Assembly: GCA_963422445.2 (NCBI GenBank)
Contig: CAXXOV010000001.1
Span: 1-64,000 of the forward strand
Direction of reading: 5' to 3'
Length of the DNA: 64,000 nucleotides
Source: G963422445 sp963422445
GTDB taxonomy: Bacteria > Pseudomonadota > Alphaproteobacteria > Thalassobaculales > Thalassobaculaceae
A program made the translations under genes and the position numbers. The notes under the pieces were generated by a model, which ran no database searches, was not told the DNA's origin, and saw only the letters and a program-made list of their open reading frames with translations. Shown here piece after piece: positions 9,394-18,114 of the stretch (position 1 is the stretch's first letter; every line of letters begins with the position of its first letter).

Positions 9394-10488
9394 ATGACTC
9401 CGACGGCGATCGACATCTTTGCCGGCGCTGGGGGCCTGACGGTTGGCCTCAAACGCGCGGGCTTCCGCGTTGTCGCTGCGGTGGAGATCGAGGCCCATTC
9501 ATTCGCTACCTACAAGGCGAACCATCCTGAGGTGCGGTGCCTGAAGCAGGACATCGCCACGGTCTCCGGCGACGCTCTTTTCGAACTCGCGGGAACAGAC
9601 CGAATTGATCTACTGGCAGGTTGCCCGCCGTGCCAAGGCTTCACCAGCCTGACTGCAAAGTACAAGGGTAGGGAAGATCCTCGTAACGCACTCGTTCTCG
9701 AGATGGCCCGCCTCGCCGAGGAAATGCGGCCGCGGGCGATCATGATGGAGAATGTCCCCGGATTGGCACGAAAGGGCGGATCGCTATACGGTCGAATGCA
9801 AGCGCGACTCCAGGCGCTCGATTACCGACTGACAGATAGTATACTGCAAGTCGCTGATTACGGTGTCCCGCAGTTTCGGCGACGATTTGTCCTACTCGGT
9901 GGTCAAGGCTTCGAGATCGCCCTCCCGGACGCGACTCATTCCGGTACGCCGACTGGTAACCTTACGCGTTGGCGCACGGTAGGTGACACGATCAAGAACA
10001 TGCCTGAACCCCTCACCTTGGCGGAGGCCAAGGCAAGGGGAGAGGTCGAGCGGTCCGACTGGCATGTCGTTCGAAAACTGTCGCGCGAGAACATCGAACG
10101 CATTAAGGCGGCGAAGCCAGGTGAGACATGGGCGCACATTCCCGAGCATCTCCGGCCGGCTTGTCACCGTGACGGCTATGTCGGATTCACCAATGTATAC
10201 GGGAGGATGGTTTGGGACCGACCGTCACCTACGATTACCGGCGGCTGCACCACTCTAAGCAAGGGCCGCTTTGGTCATCCGAATGCCGACCGGACGATCT
10301 CCGTACGGGAGGCCGCACTTCTCCAGACCTTTCCCCGAGACTACCGCCTTGACACACCGTTCATGGATTATGTGTGTAACATGATAGGCAACGCATTGCC
10401 GTGCGACTTTGCGGAAGCCCTCTCGCGGCGATGTCTAGACGAGCTTAGCAAGCAGGCGAAAAGCATGTCCCCGACATTCTCCAGCTAG
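9394..10488 (+). CDS. DNA (cytosine-5) methyltransferase, 364 aa
   Basis: A Dcm-family C5 methyltransferase. Motif I is DIFAGAGGL (7-15), catalytic PPCQG has Cys80, motif VI is ENV (120), motif VIII is QFRRR, and the late conserved segment runs PSPTITGGCTTLSKGRFGHP to REAALLQTFP, ending with the IGNALP motif X. The variable target-recognition stretch between motifs VIII and IX is short. The chosen ATG lies five bases after the GHKL stop; a TTG at 9385 would overlap that stop. It probably protects host DNA from, or marks targets for, the neighbouring ATPase-nuclease. After 10488 there are 155 bases without a gene before the convergent recombinase pair. Confidence 0.9.
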   Translation: MTPTAIDIFAGAGGLTVGLKRAGFRVVAAVEIEAHSFATYKANHPEVRCLKQDIATVSGDALFELAGTDRIDLLAGCPPCQGFTSLTAKYKGREDPRNALVLEMARLAEEMRPRAIMMENVPGLARKGGSLYGRMQARLQALDYRLTDSILQVADYGVPQFRRRFVLLGGQGFEIALPDATHSGTPTGNLTRWRTVGDTIKNMPEPLTLAEAKARGEVERSDWHVVRKLSRENIERIKAAKPGETWAHIPEHLRPACHRDGYVGFTNVYGRMVWDRPSPTITGGCTTLSKGRFGHPNADRTISVREAALLQTFPRDYRLDTPFMDYVCNMIGNALPCDFAEALSRRCLDELSKQAKSMSPTFSS

Positions 10489-10643
10489 CGTAGGGGAGCC
10501 ACCCGAAATTGCCTAAGGTCGGCGTGTTCGAGAGCGAATCCTTCGCCAATCCAACGGCTACGATCAATTGATACATCGGCTAGTAGGCGTCTCGTTGGCA
10601 GCACCACCCGAGCCGAACAATTGGTCAGAGTGTCGGGGTACGG

Positions 10644-12017
10644 TCACAACCAATCTAGGTCCGGGCGGTCGGGAGGCGACCCAGCGTCGCCATCCGACTC
10701 CGCACCATCCCACGGCTCGGGCTCCGCGGATCTGCCCCACAGCGGAGTTTGCTCCTTCTCAGGCAAGGTCGACCCCTTGGGGATCGGGGCCTCCGGCATG
10801 GCCGCCGATCTATCGAGGTGGTCCGTCTCGTCCGGTGAAGGTGGCGCCTCCGCTCGGTATCCCATAGCCCGGGCGATGACGGCGGCGGCTTGCACGGCGG
10901 CGTCGTGCAAGGCGCCATCGTCGAGATGGGCGTAGATCGCCGTCGTCTCGCGCTGGCGGTGCCCGAGTAACCGCCCCACCGTGCTCAGTCCGAGGCCGTT
11001 CATCACGCCCTGCGAAGCCCAGGTATGTCGGCAGTCGTGGATGCGGAGGCCGGGTAGTGCGGCTTCCTTCCGTATGCCGACCCAGAACGTGTAGAGCCGT
11101 GCCGACGTCAGAACCTTGGGAAGTACCCGGTCAGTGCCCTGCTGCCGGGGCAGCACCGCGAGCAGCCGTGCCGCTTCGGGTCCGAGCCAGATCGTGCGCG
11201 GCCCGGTTTTGGAGTCAGCGATGCGCGCGCTCGCGCCGTTCTCGCCAAGTTCGCCGATCTCGTCCCACTTGAGGTTGAGGACTTCGGAGAGCCGCGCCCC
11301 GGTGAGCGTCAGCAGGCGGATGGCTGCCACCGGCCACGGGTGTTCTTCCTGATGTCTGTCGAGCACCGCGCCAAGGCGTTCCAACGCGGCATGATCGAGG
11401 TAGCGAGCGACGGACCGGCGCGAGTTCCTGACGATGTTGGCGCAGGCGTCGGGGACGTGTTCGCCCAGGTCGCCCCACTGCCGGGCGGAGGCGTGCATGG
11501 CGCGCAGGATCTCGAAGGCGCGGTTGGCCGCGCCGGGCTTGTCTGCGCTCGCGGCGTCGAACCATGCCGAGACCCGCACATGGTCGATGGCGTCGAGCCG
11601 GAGCCGCCCGAAGTGCGGCATCAGGCGATTACGCAGGTAGATGTCGAAGGTATTGAGCGAGGACGGCTTCCAGCGATGCCTGCGCCGCTCCCGGTAGCGG
11701 GCGGCGAAGTCCCGAAACAGCGGTGCCATGCTCTTGCGCGGTGGCATCACGTCCTCGCCGCCCCACAAGCGGGCGAGCACGGCGGCGCCTTCCCGGCGCG
11801 CCGCGTCGAGCGGGAGTTCGGGGAAGCGCCCCAGCGTGATCTTGCGCATGCGCCCCTGGGCGCGGGTCTGGAGGATGTAGGACCGGACGCCGGAGGGCTG
11901 CACCCGCACCCCGAAATGCGCCAGAAGGTTGTCCCACAGCGTGTATTCCTTCGCCCTCGGCTTCGCGGCGGCGATGGCCTTCACGGTCAGGCGGATGCGG
12001 TGCCTGCTGCCGCTCAT
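10644..12017 (-). CDS. tyrosine recombinase A1 (integrase), 457 aa
   Basis: A phage-type integrase: an N-terminal arm-binding domain (about 1-90), a core-binding SAM-like domain (about 100-200), then the catalytic domain with box I Arg in TGARLSEV, HDCRHTW, LLGH and the TTAIYAH tyrosine. An extra Pro/Glu-rich tail of about 50 residues follows the tyrosine. Its start overlaps the stop of recombinase B1 by four bases, so the two are probably translated together. The same A/B pair, broken, recurs at 20399-22800. It faces the end of the module-1 defence operon. Confidence 0.9.
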   Translation of the reverse strand: MSGSRHRIRLTVKAIAAAKPRAKEYTLWDNLLAHFGVRVQPSGVRSYILQTRAQGRMRKITLGRFPELPLDAARREGAAVLARLWGGEDVMPPRKSMAPLFRDFAARYRERRRHRWKPSSLNTFDIYLRNRLMPHFGRLRLDAIDHVRVSAWFDAASADKPGAANRAFEILRAMHASARQWGDLGEHVPDACANIVRNSRRSVARYLDHAALERLGAVLDRHQEEHPWPVAAIRLLTLTGARLSEVLNLKWDEIGELGENGASARIADSKTGPRTIWLGPEAARLLAVLPRQQGTDRVLPKVLTSARLYTFWVGIRKEAALPGLRIHDCRHTWASQGVMNGLGLSTVGRLLGHRQRETTAIYAHLDDGALHDAAVQAAAVIARAMGYRAEAPPSPDETDHLDRSAAMPEAPIPKGSTLPEKEQTPLWGRSAEPEPWDGAESDGDAGSPPDRPDLDWL

Positions 12018-13156
12018 CGTCTGCCCTCCTTCGCGTTTCCGGTCATGGCGTCGTTGACGATGCCGGAGATGCGTCCCGCCGCCTCGCGGACATGCTCGTC
12101 GGCGAGATGGGCGTAGCGCTCGGTGGAGGCGGTGTCGGCATGGCCCAACAGGCGGCCGACGGTGTAGAGGTCGAGGCCGCTCATCACGGCGTGGGATGCG
12201 AACGTGTGTCGGCAGTCGTGGATGCGCATGTCGTCGAGCCCGGCGAGGCCGCGCAGCTTCTGCCAGCGCAGACCAAGGCCCTTCATCGGGCCGTCGCCCT
12301 TCCTGTTGGGAAAGACGTAACGCCCCTCTCGCGGCAGACCGTTCAGGACGGCCCGTGCGGGCGGCGGAAGCTGGATCGCCTTCGGCCCGGTCTTCGAGTC
12401 AGGCAGGACGGCGCGGGCGCCGCGTATCCAGTCCCACCGCAGGCCCGTGATCTCGGACGACCGCGCGCCGGTGAACAGCAGCAGCCGGATCGCGGCGGCT
12501 GCCAGCCTGTCGTCGGCGTGGTCGAGCACGAAGCCGAGGCGCTTCAGCTCGTCCAGCGAGAGGAACCGCTCGCGCGGGGTCGTTTTGTACCGCCGCATGT
12601 TGCGGCAGGGGTTCGAGCCCTGGGGGCGGAGATCCCACAGCTCGGCCTGCCGCATCATGACCGAGAGCACCGGCAGGGTCCGGTTGGCGTTGCCGGGCGT
12701 GCCGCTCATGGAGTCGAACCACCGCCGCACATCGGCCCGGTCGATCTCCGGGACGCGCATATTGCCAAAGAAGGGGATGAGATGGCGGTCGATCAGATGG
12801 CGGTTGCCTTCGCGCGTGGACGACTTCCAGCGCCGCCCCTGGCGGCGCATGAAGTCCTCGATGAAATCGGCGAACAGCGGGCCGGCCTGGCGCTCGGCCT
12901 TCGTGGCCTCGATCGCCGCGAGGGCTTTCTCTCTCGCCTCGGCGGCGGTCATCTCGTCGGCCGTGCCGAGAATCGTCTTGGGCGCGCCAACCGGACGCAA
13001 GGCTTTGATAAAAAAGGTCTTCGTTCCGTCCTTCGCGACGGTGAAGCCGAACTGGGGCAGGTCGGTGTCGATGACGGTGAGGCCGTATCGCCCGGGCTTC
13101 TTCTCCCGGAAGGTGCGGCGCAGCGTGCGCTCGTTGATGGTCGTGTGGATGGGCAT
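12014..13156 (-). CDS. tyrosine recombinase B1 (integrase), 380 aa
   Basis: An integrase with the TGARSSEI arginine box, HDCRHTFAS, LLGH and STERYAH tyrosine region; the N-terminal arm-binding domain is complete. The start MPIHTTIN was preferred over a longer frame from 13231 because a GGAG site lies nine bases upstream and because the longer start would run through an inverted-repeat leader (13168-13233). It is the first gene of a two-recombinase operon with A1. Its closest relative in this window is the broken B2 at 21611-22800. Confidence 0.88.
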   Translation of the reverse strand: MPIHTTINERTLRRTFREKKPGRYGLTVIDTDLPQFGFTVAKDGTKTFFIKALRPVGAPKTILGTADEMTAAEAREKALAAIEATKAERQAGPLFADFIEDFMRRQGRRWKSSTREGNRHLIDRHLIPFFGNMRVPEIDRADVRRWFDSMSGTPGNANRTLPVLSVMMRQAELWDLRPQGSNPCRNMRRYKTTPRERFLSLDELKRLGFVLDHADDRLAAAAIRLLLFTGARSSEITGLRWDWIRGARAVLPDSKTGPKAIQLPPPARAVLNGLPREGRYVFPNRKGDGPMKGLGLRWQKLRGLAGLDDMRIHDCRHTFASHAVMSGLDLYTVGRLLGHADTASTERYAHLADEHVREAAGRISGIVNDAMTGNAKEGRR

Positions 13157-13167
13157 GGCCGTGTCTC

Positions 13168-13233
13168 CGTTGTCTGTTCCCTCGGGCGCCGCCCGTTCCA
13201 AGGGAACGAAACGGCGGCTTTGGACAGACAACG
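13168..13233. repeat. inverted-repeat leader of the recombinase pair
   Basis: CGTTGTCTGT (13168-13177) and ACAGACAACG (13224-13233) are perfect 10-base inverted arms. Between them lies a second hairpin, CGTTCC-AAG-GGAACG (13194-13208). The leader starts 12 bases upstream of the B1 start, so it could be an operator, a recombinase-binding site or an mRNA structure. Confidence 0.55.
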
Positions 13234-13259
13234 CGGCCCGCGCGGGGGATCTAGGCCAG

Positions 13260-13376
13260 AGGCCGGATCCGGCCTACGGGATTGTTATGAAGCGGAAAAC
13301 GTCTGGTGAAGGCGCGTCGGTCGGGTCTCGCTCGATGCACCACCGGTGCGTGTGGTGTGAGAACGACGCGCCGACC
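13260..13376. repeat. palindrome-rich segment
   Basis: It contains a perfect 16-base palindrome, AGGCCGGATCCGGCCT (13260-13275). Further along is a two-level stem: GGCGCGTC (13311-13318) with GACGCGCC (13365-13372) outside CACCAC/GTGGTG (13338-13357). I see no gene in 13234-13773 as a whole; reading frames there lack ribosome sites and recognisable motifs. Possible roles are an attachment site or regulatory structure for the recombinases. Confidence 0.4.
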
Positions 13377-13773
13377 GGCGTCCCAATCCCGCTTTCTGAT
13401 CGCTCAAACCGTCGGGCGATGAAAGCCGTTGTCTATCCAGCAGTTAGTCCGAGCGGCGCTTGAGCGGCAGTGCCCGCCGCGCACCCGAGGAAACAGTTCC
13501 CGAACCGCCGCGCGGCTTCAGGGCGGCACTATAGGAAGCACGAGGTAACAATTCAACGTGGGCGGAGACGCGCACCGGCGGGATCATTCCCTCGGCCCGC
13601 ACCGGCCGCGGCGGTGCGGGCTTGTCCGTGCCGCCGCGCAGCAGGAGCCATCGCACCTGTTTGCGGTCGGCTGAAGACCGAACGGTGCACGCGCTACCGG
13701 ACAACATTTCGGTCACCAAGCCCGGTTACGCCGTTGGGCGAGCCGCGAGCAACGTTCGAACACCGGATGTCCT

Positions 13774-13788
13774 TTACGGAAACCGTAA
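13774..13788 (+). promoter_or_regulatory. candidate HigA operator
   Basis: The 15-base dyad TTACGG-AAA-CCGTAA ends 21 bases before the higB start. HigA-type antitoxins repress their own operons by binding such palindromes over the promoter. Assignment is by position and symmetry only. Confidence 0.5.
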
Positions 13789-13809
13789 CAACGACTACAG
13801 TAGCTGCGC

Positions 13810-14088
13810 ATGATACGCAGCTTCAAGGATCGGACGACGCGGCGCTTCTTCGAGGGGCAGCGCATTGCGGCATTTCAGGGCTTCGCCAATCAGGCGGCGC
13901 GCCGCCTGATTCTGCTGGACAGCGCGGAGACGCTTGGCGACCTTGCCGCGTTGCCGAGCAACCGGCTGGAAGCGCTGCGCGGCGGCCGCGTCGGTCAGCA
14001 CAGCATTCGGATCAACGCGCAATGGCGCGTCTGGTTCCATTGGACGGACGAAGGGCCGTGCAACGTAGAGATCGTGGATTATCACTGA
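13810..14088 (+). CDS. higB: HigB-type mRNA interferase toxin, 92 aa
   Basis: A RelE-superfamily HigB/GraT-like toxin: the MIRSFKD start, the ARRLILLDSAETLGDLAALPSNR middle, then GRVGQHSIRINAQWRVWF and the C-terminal VEIVDYH, all typical. The full family length (about 92 aa) is present. It is predicted to cleave ribosome-bound mRNA when free and to be neutralised by HigA, encoded 11 bases downstream. It opens module 2, and its intergenic leader carries a dyad operator. The gene looks intact, unlike the toxin of module 1. Confidence 0.9.
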   Translation: MIRSFKDRTTRRFFEGQRIAAFQGFANQAARRLILLDSAETLGDLAALPSNRLEALRGGRVGQHSIRINAQWRVWFHWTDEGPCNVEIVDYH

Positions 14089-14099
14089 GGGAGTTTGAC

Positions 14100-14432
14100 A
14101 TGAACGCAAGCAACGGCATGAAGCCGGTGCATCCCGGAGAGATCCTCCGCGACGAACTCGATGAACTCGGGTTGTCGGCCAACGCGTTGTCGAAGGCGTT
14201 GGGGGTGCCGGTGAACCGGGTGACGATGATCCTGAACGGCCAGCGGGGGGTGAGCGCGGACACGGCGCTGCGGCTTGCGCGGTATTTCGGGACGACGCCG
14301 CAACTCTGGCTGAACTTGCAGAAGACCTGGGAGCTTCGCCAGGCGGAGATCGCGGCGGGCCACGAGATTGCGAAGTACGTGACGCCCCGGCAGTCGGCGG
14401 CAACAGGCGCGGTCGCCGATGCCGGTTCCTGA
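14100..14432 (+). CDS. higA: HigA-type antitoxin, 110 aa
   Basis: A VapI/HigA family antitoxin with the diagnostic MKPVHPGEILRDEL N-terminus, an XRE helix-turn-helix (SANALSKALGVPVNRVTMILNGQRG) and the TALRLARYFGTTPQLWLNLQ segment. It is preceded by a GAGGGAG ribosome site. Its last 14 bases overlap the start of the Mrr gene, which ties the toxin-antitoxin pair to the restriction genes in one operon. Confidence 0.92.
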   Translation: MNASNGMKPVHPGEILRDELDELGLSANALSKALGVPVNRVTMILNGQRGVSADTALRLARYFGTTPQLWLNLQKTWELRQAEIAAGHEIAKYVTPRQSAATGAVADAGS

Positions 14433-15348
14433 TTTTCAGTCGCTGATGCTCCCGGCCCTCAAGGCGTTCGTCACCGGTGCGGAATCGCCGCTCTCGGAAG
14501 TCCGCGCGCGGATCGCCGATGCCGAGGGCCTCTCTGCCGAAGATGTCCGGGAAATGCTCCCGAGCGGTCGGCAGTCGGTCTTCGTGAACCGCGTGAGTTG
14601 GGCCGTGATATACATGGAGCGCGCCGGTCTTCTGGAGCGGGTTCGCCGCGGCGTGTATCGGTTGACGCAGGAAGGCGAACGCTTGCTGTCCCGTAAGCCT
14701 TCTCGCATCGACATGAACCTGCTTGGAGAGTACCCGGATTACGCAGAGTGGTCGCGGCGGGCGAACGCTCCGTCTCCCGGCAAGGATGCGACGAAGAATC
14801 GAAGCGACGACATCGCCGAAACGCCGGAGGAGGCACTGGAACGCGCTGCCAAGCAGTTGAGCAGCGCTCTGGAAGCCGATGTGCTGCATCGGGTTCGCAA
14901 TGCGGCACCTGCGTTTCTCGAACGGGTGGTCGTCGATCTGCTGATCGCGATGGGCTATGGCGGCGGCGACGCGGCGATGGGCCGGGTGACCGGGCGTTCG
15001 GGGGATGGGGGAATCGACGGCACGATCCGGGAAGACGCACTCGGTCTGGACGAGGTCTACTTGCAGGCAAAAAGGTACGGAGACGGCAACACGGTGGGCG
15101 AAGGCGACCTGCGCAATTTCGCTGGCGCGATCGACGCCACGGGCACGACCAAGGGCGTGTTCGTCACCACTGCGAGCTTCACGCGCGCCGCCAGGGATTA
15201 CGTGGCGCGGAGTCCGAAGCGGATCGTACTGATCGACGGTGAAGAATTGGCGCGCCTCATGGTCCGGTACGGGGTCGGTGTGCGAACGCGGCTCCATCAC
15301 GAGATCAAGCGGATCGACGAAGACTATTTCGATCAGGAAGTGACGTAG
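14419..15348 (+). CDS. Mrr-family restriction endonuclease, 309 aa
   Basis: The N-terminal 100 residues are an Mrr N-domain (winged-helix-like: LMLPALKAF near the start and a VFVNRVSWAV-YMERAGLLERVRRGVYRLT segment). The C-terminal Mrr catalytic domain contains GDGGIDG (195-201) and QAK (216-218), the D-QxK core of this PD-(D/E)XK family. Mrr enzymes cut DNA with foreign methylation. The gene overlaps higA by 14 bases and is followed four bases later by the MmeI-like gene. Confidence 0.9.
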   Translation: MPVPDFQSLMLPALKAFVTGAESPLSEVRARIADAEGLSAEDVREMLPSGRQSVFVNRVSWAVIYMERAGLLERVRRGVYRLTQEGERLLSRKPSRIDMNLLGEYPDYAEWSRRANAPSPGKDATKNRSDDIAETPEEALERAAKQLSSALEADVLHRVRNAAPAFLERVVVDLLIAMGYGGGDAAMGRVTGRSGDGGIDGTIREDALGLDEVYLQAKRYGDGNTVGEGDLRNFAGAIDATGTTKGVFVTTASFTRAARDYVARSPKRIVLIDGEELARLMVRYGVGVRTRLHHEIKRIDEDYFDQEVT

Positions 15349-15351
15349 ACC

Positions 15352-17934
15352 GTGCGCTTTTCGTGGAATGAGGTCCGCGCCCGCGCCGCCGCCTTTGCCC
15401 ACGAATGGCGAGACGCGGCCTACGAGAAGGGCGAGACGCAGAGCTTCTACAACGCCTTCTTCCGGGTGTTCGGCGTTCAGCGGCGGAGCGTCGCGCGCTA
15501 CGAGGCGCATGTCGCGAAGCTGGACAACCGCTCGGGCTTCATCGACCTGTTCTGGCCGGGCGTGCTGATCGTCGAGCAGAAGAGCGCGGGACGCGACCTG
15601 AAGGCGGCGTACGAACAGGCCGGGGAGTATTTCGACGCGCTGCCCGAGCGCGACCGCCCGCGCTTCATCCTGGTGAGCGACTTCCAGACCTTCGAGCTTC
15701 ACGATCTGGACGAGCGGGAGGTCGCCACCTTCGCGCTGGCGGATCTGCCCGCGCATGTCGAGGCGTTCGGCTTCATCCTCGGCGTACAGCGCCGCACCTT
15801 CCGCGACCAGGACCCGGCGAACATCGAGGCCGCCGAGCTGGTCGGACGGCTGCACGACGCGCTCTCCGATGCGGGCCACCGGGGGCACGATCTGGAACGC
15901 TTCCTCGTGCGTGTCGTGTTCTGCATGTTCGCCGACGATACCGGGGTGTTCGAGCCGCGCGACATCTTCCTCGACTTCATCGACGCGCGCACGGGCGAGG
16001 ACGGGGCCGATCTCGGGCCGTGGCTCGCGCAACTGTTCGAAGTGCTCGACACGCCGGAGGGCGAACGCACCGCGACGCTCGACGAGGACCTCACGCGGTT
16101 CCCCTATGTCAATGGCGACCTGTTCGAGGGGCATCTGCGGACCTTCTCGTTCGATGCGGCGATGCGCGCGGCGTTGCTCGACGCCTGCCGTTTCGACTGG
16201 TCGAACATCTCGCCCGCGATCTTCGGCGCGCTGTTCCAGTCGGTGATGGTCCCGGCGGAACGCCGTGCGCAGGGTGCGCACTACACGACCGAGAAGAACA
16301 TCCTCAAGGTGATCGAGCCGCTGTTCATGGACGACCTGCGGGCCGAGTTCGAGCGCCTGAAGGCGAGAAAGGATCGTCGCCGCCTTGCCGAGCTTCGGCG
16401 GTTCCAGCGGAAGCTCGGACGGATGACGTTCTTCGACCCCACGTGCGGTTGCGGCAACTTCCTCATCATCGCCTACCGTGAGCTACGGCTGCTGGAAATC
16501 GAGGTCCTGAAGGAACTTCATCCGAAGACGCCGGAGGGCAGACAGACCGACCTCGTGGCGCCCACCCTTTCGCTGATCGACGTTGACCAATTCTACGGGA
16601 TCGAGCTTGGCGAGTTCCCGGCGCGCATCGCGGAAACCGCGCTGTGGATGATGGACCACATCATGAACAATCGGCTGAGCCTCGAGTTCGGCCAGAGCTA
16701 TGCGCGCATTCCTCTGGAGAAGTCGCCGCACATCGTCCACGGCGACGCGCTGGAAGCGGACTGGTCCGGCTTGCTGTCGCCGGGCGATTGCTCGTTCGTG
16801 CTGGGTAATCCGCCGTTCGTGGGCGCGAAATACCAGACACCGGACCAACGTGCGCAGGTGCGCGGGATCGCCGCGCTCGGCAAGAGCGGCGGTACGCTCG
16901 ATTACGTCGCCGCGTGGTTCATCAAGGCGGGGGACTACGTGAAGGGCGGCGATGCCCGGATCGGCTTCGTCGCGACCAACTCGATCACGCAGGGCGAGCA
17001 GGTCGCGCAACTGTGGACGGTCCTGTTCGGGCGCTGCAAGCTGGAGATCGCGTTCGCACACCGGACCTTCGCGTGGGGTTCGGACGCGCGCGGGAAGGCG
17101 CATGTGCATGTCGTCATTCTCGGCCTCGACCGGCGGGAGGCCGCGCGAGCGCAGAAGCGGCTGTTCAGCTACCCTGACATTAACGGCGAGGCGGAGGAAA
17201 GCCGCCACGCGGCTCTGTTGCCCTATCTCTTCGACGCCGGCGGGCTGTCCGACCCGCATCTGGTGGTGCGGGAGGAAAGCAGACCGATCAACGGTATGGG
17301 CAGATTGATTATCGGCTCCAAGCCCATCGACGGCGGAAGCTACATATTCGACGCGGCGGAACGTGACGCGTTTCTTGGTGCGGAGCCGGAGGCCGCGCCT
17401 TGGCTCCGACCGTTCATCGGGGCGCGCGAGTACTTGCAGGGAGGCGAGCGCTGGATTCTGGCGCTGCACGATGCACCGCCCGAAGTTCTTGCGCGGCTAC
17501 CGGGAGTGCGGGAGCGAATCGCCGCCGTCCGCGCCTACCGCGAGGCGAGCAAGAGCGCTCCGACACGGAAGCTCGCGGCGACGCCGACGCTCTACCACGT
17601 CAACGTTATCCCCAGCACACCATTTCTGGTGATTCCGAAGGTCAGTTCGGAGCGGCGCGAATACGTGCCGGTGGGTTGGCTGGAGCCGCCGACTGTCCCC
17701 AGCGATCTGGTGTTCGTCCTTCAGGACGCTTCGCTGGTCGATTTCGCGCTGCTGACCTCGGCGATGCACATGGCCTGGCTGCGCCATGTCGGCGGACGGC
17801 TGAAGAGCGATTACCGCTATTCCATCGGCCTAGTCTACAACACCTTCCCGACACCGCCCGAAGGCGCGGATATGTCGAAGCTGGCGCCGCTCATCCGGGC
17901 GCGACCCTGGCCGATCTCTACGATCCCGATCTGA
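15352..17934 (+). CDS. MmeI-like (Type IIL) restriction-methyltransferase, C-terminus frameshifted
   Basis: The N-terminal nuclease has D65 and EQK (75-77) in GVLIVEQKSAGRDL, as in MmeI-family enzymes. The gamma-class N6 methyltransferase has motif I DPTCGCGNF (362-370) and NPPF (486-489), followed by a target-recognition domain. Enzymes of this group cut and methylate in one chain. The start codon is GTG. The frame closes at 17934 with an atypical tail, while the expected family ending (ATLADLYDP, IPPNLRRAHQALDRAV, FASERERVEHLF) continues in another frame from about 17888 to 18122. A single indel near 17885-17893 therefore truncates about 75 C-terminal residues. It could be a sequencing error or a real lesion. 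Confidence 0.85.
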   Translation: MRFSWNEVRARAAAFAHEWRDAAYEKGETQSFYNAFFRVFGVQRRSVARYEAHVAKLDNRSGFIDLFWPGVLIVEQKSAGRDLKAAYEQAGEYFDALPERDRPRFILVSDFQTFELHDLDEREVATFALADLPAHVEAFGFILGVQRRTFRDQDPANIEAAELVGRLHDALSDAGHRGHDLERFLVRVVFCMFADDTGVFEPRDIFLDFIDARTGEDGADLGPWLAQLFEVLDTPEGERTATLDEDLTRFPYVNGDLFEGHLRTFSFDAAMRAALLDACRFDWSNISPAIFGALFQSVMVPAERRAQGAHYTTEKNILKVIEPLFMDDLRAEFERLKARKDRRRLAELRRFQRKLGRMTFFDPTCGCGNFLIIAYRELRLLEIEVLKELHPKTPEGRQTDLVAPTLSLIDVDQFYGIELGEFPARIAETALWMMDHIMNNRLSLEFGQSYARIPLEKSPHIVHGDALEADWSGLLSPGDCSFVLGNPPFVGAKYQTPDQRAQVRGIAALGKSGGTLDYVAAWFIKAGDYVKGGDARIGFVATNSITQGEQVAQLWTVLFGRCKLEIAFAHRTFAWGSDARGKAHVHVVILGLDRREAARAQKRLFSYPDINGEAEESRHAALLPYLFDAGGLSDPHLVVREESRPINGMGRLIIGSKPIDGGSYIFDAAERDAFLGAEPEAAPWLRPFIGAREYLQGGERWILALHDAPPEVLARLPGVRERIAAVRAYREASKSAPTRKLAATPTLYHVNVIPSTPFLVIPKVSSERREYVPVGWLEPPTVPSDLVFVLQDASLVDFALLTSAMHMAWLRHVGGRLKSDYRYSIGLVYNTFPTPPEGADMSKLAPLIRARPWPISTIPI

Positions 17935-18114
17935 TACCGCCGAACCTGCGCCGGGCGCATCAGGCGCTCGACCGCGCCGTGGACCGCCTCTACCGCCGGG
18001 GTGGCTTCGCCTCCGAGCGCGAGCGGGTCGAGCATCTGTTTGGGGTGTATGAGAAGATGCGCATTTCGCTCGGCGCGGGGATGAAGCCGCGTTCGAGACG
18101 CCGGACAAAAGCAA

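Noticed and set aside
13444..13719. A 91-codon minus-strand gene between the recombinases and higB
   Set aside because: No ribosome site, no motif, and it overlaps the palindrome-rich leader region's flank; low plausibility.
13795..16281. Minus-strand frame of 828 codons
   Set aside because: It is antisense to HigBA, Mrr and the MmeI-like gene, all of which carry family motifs.
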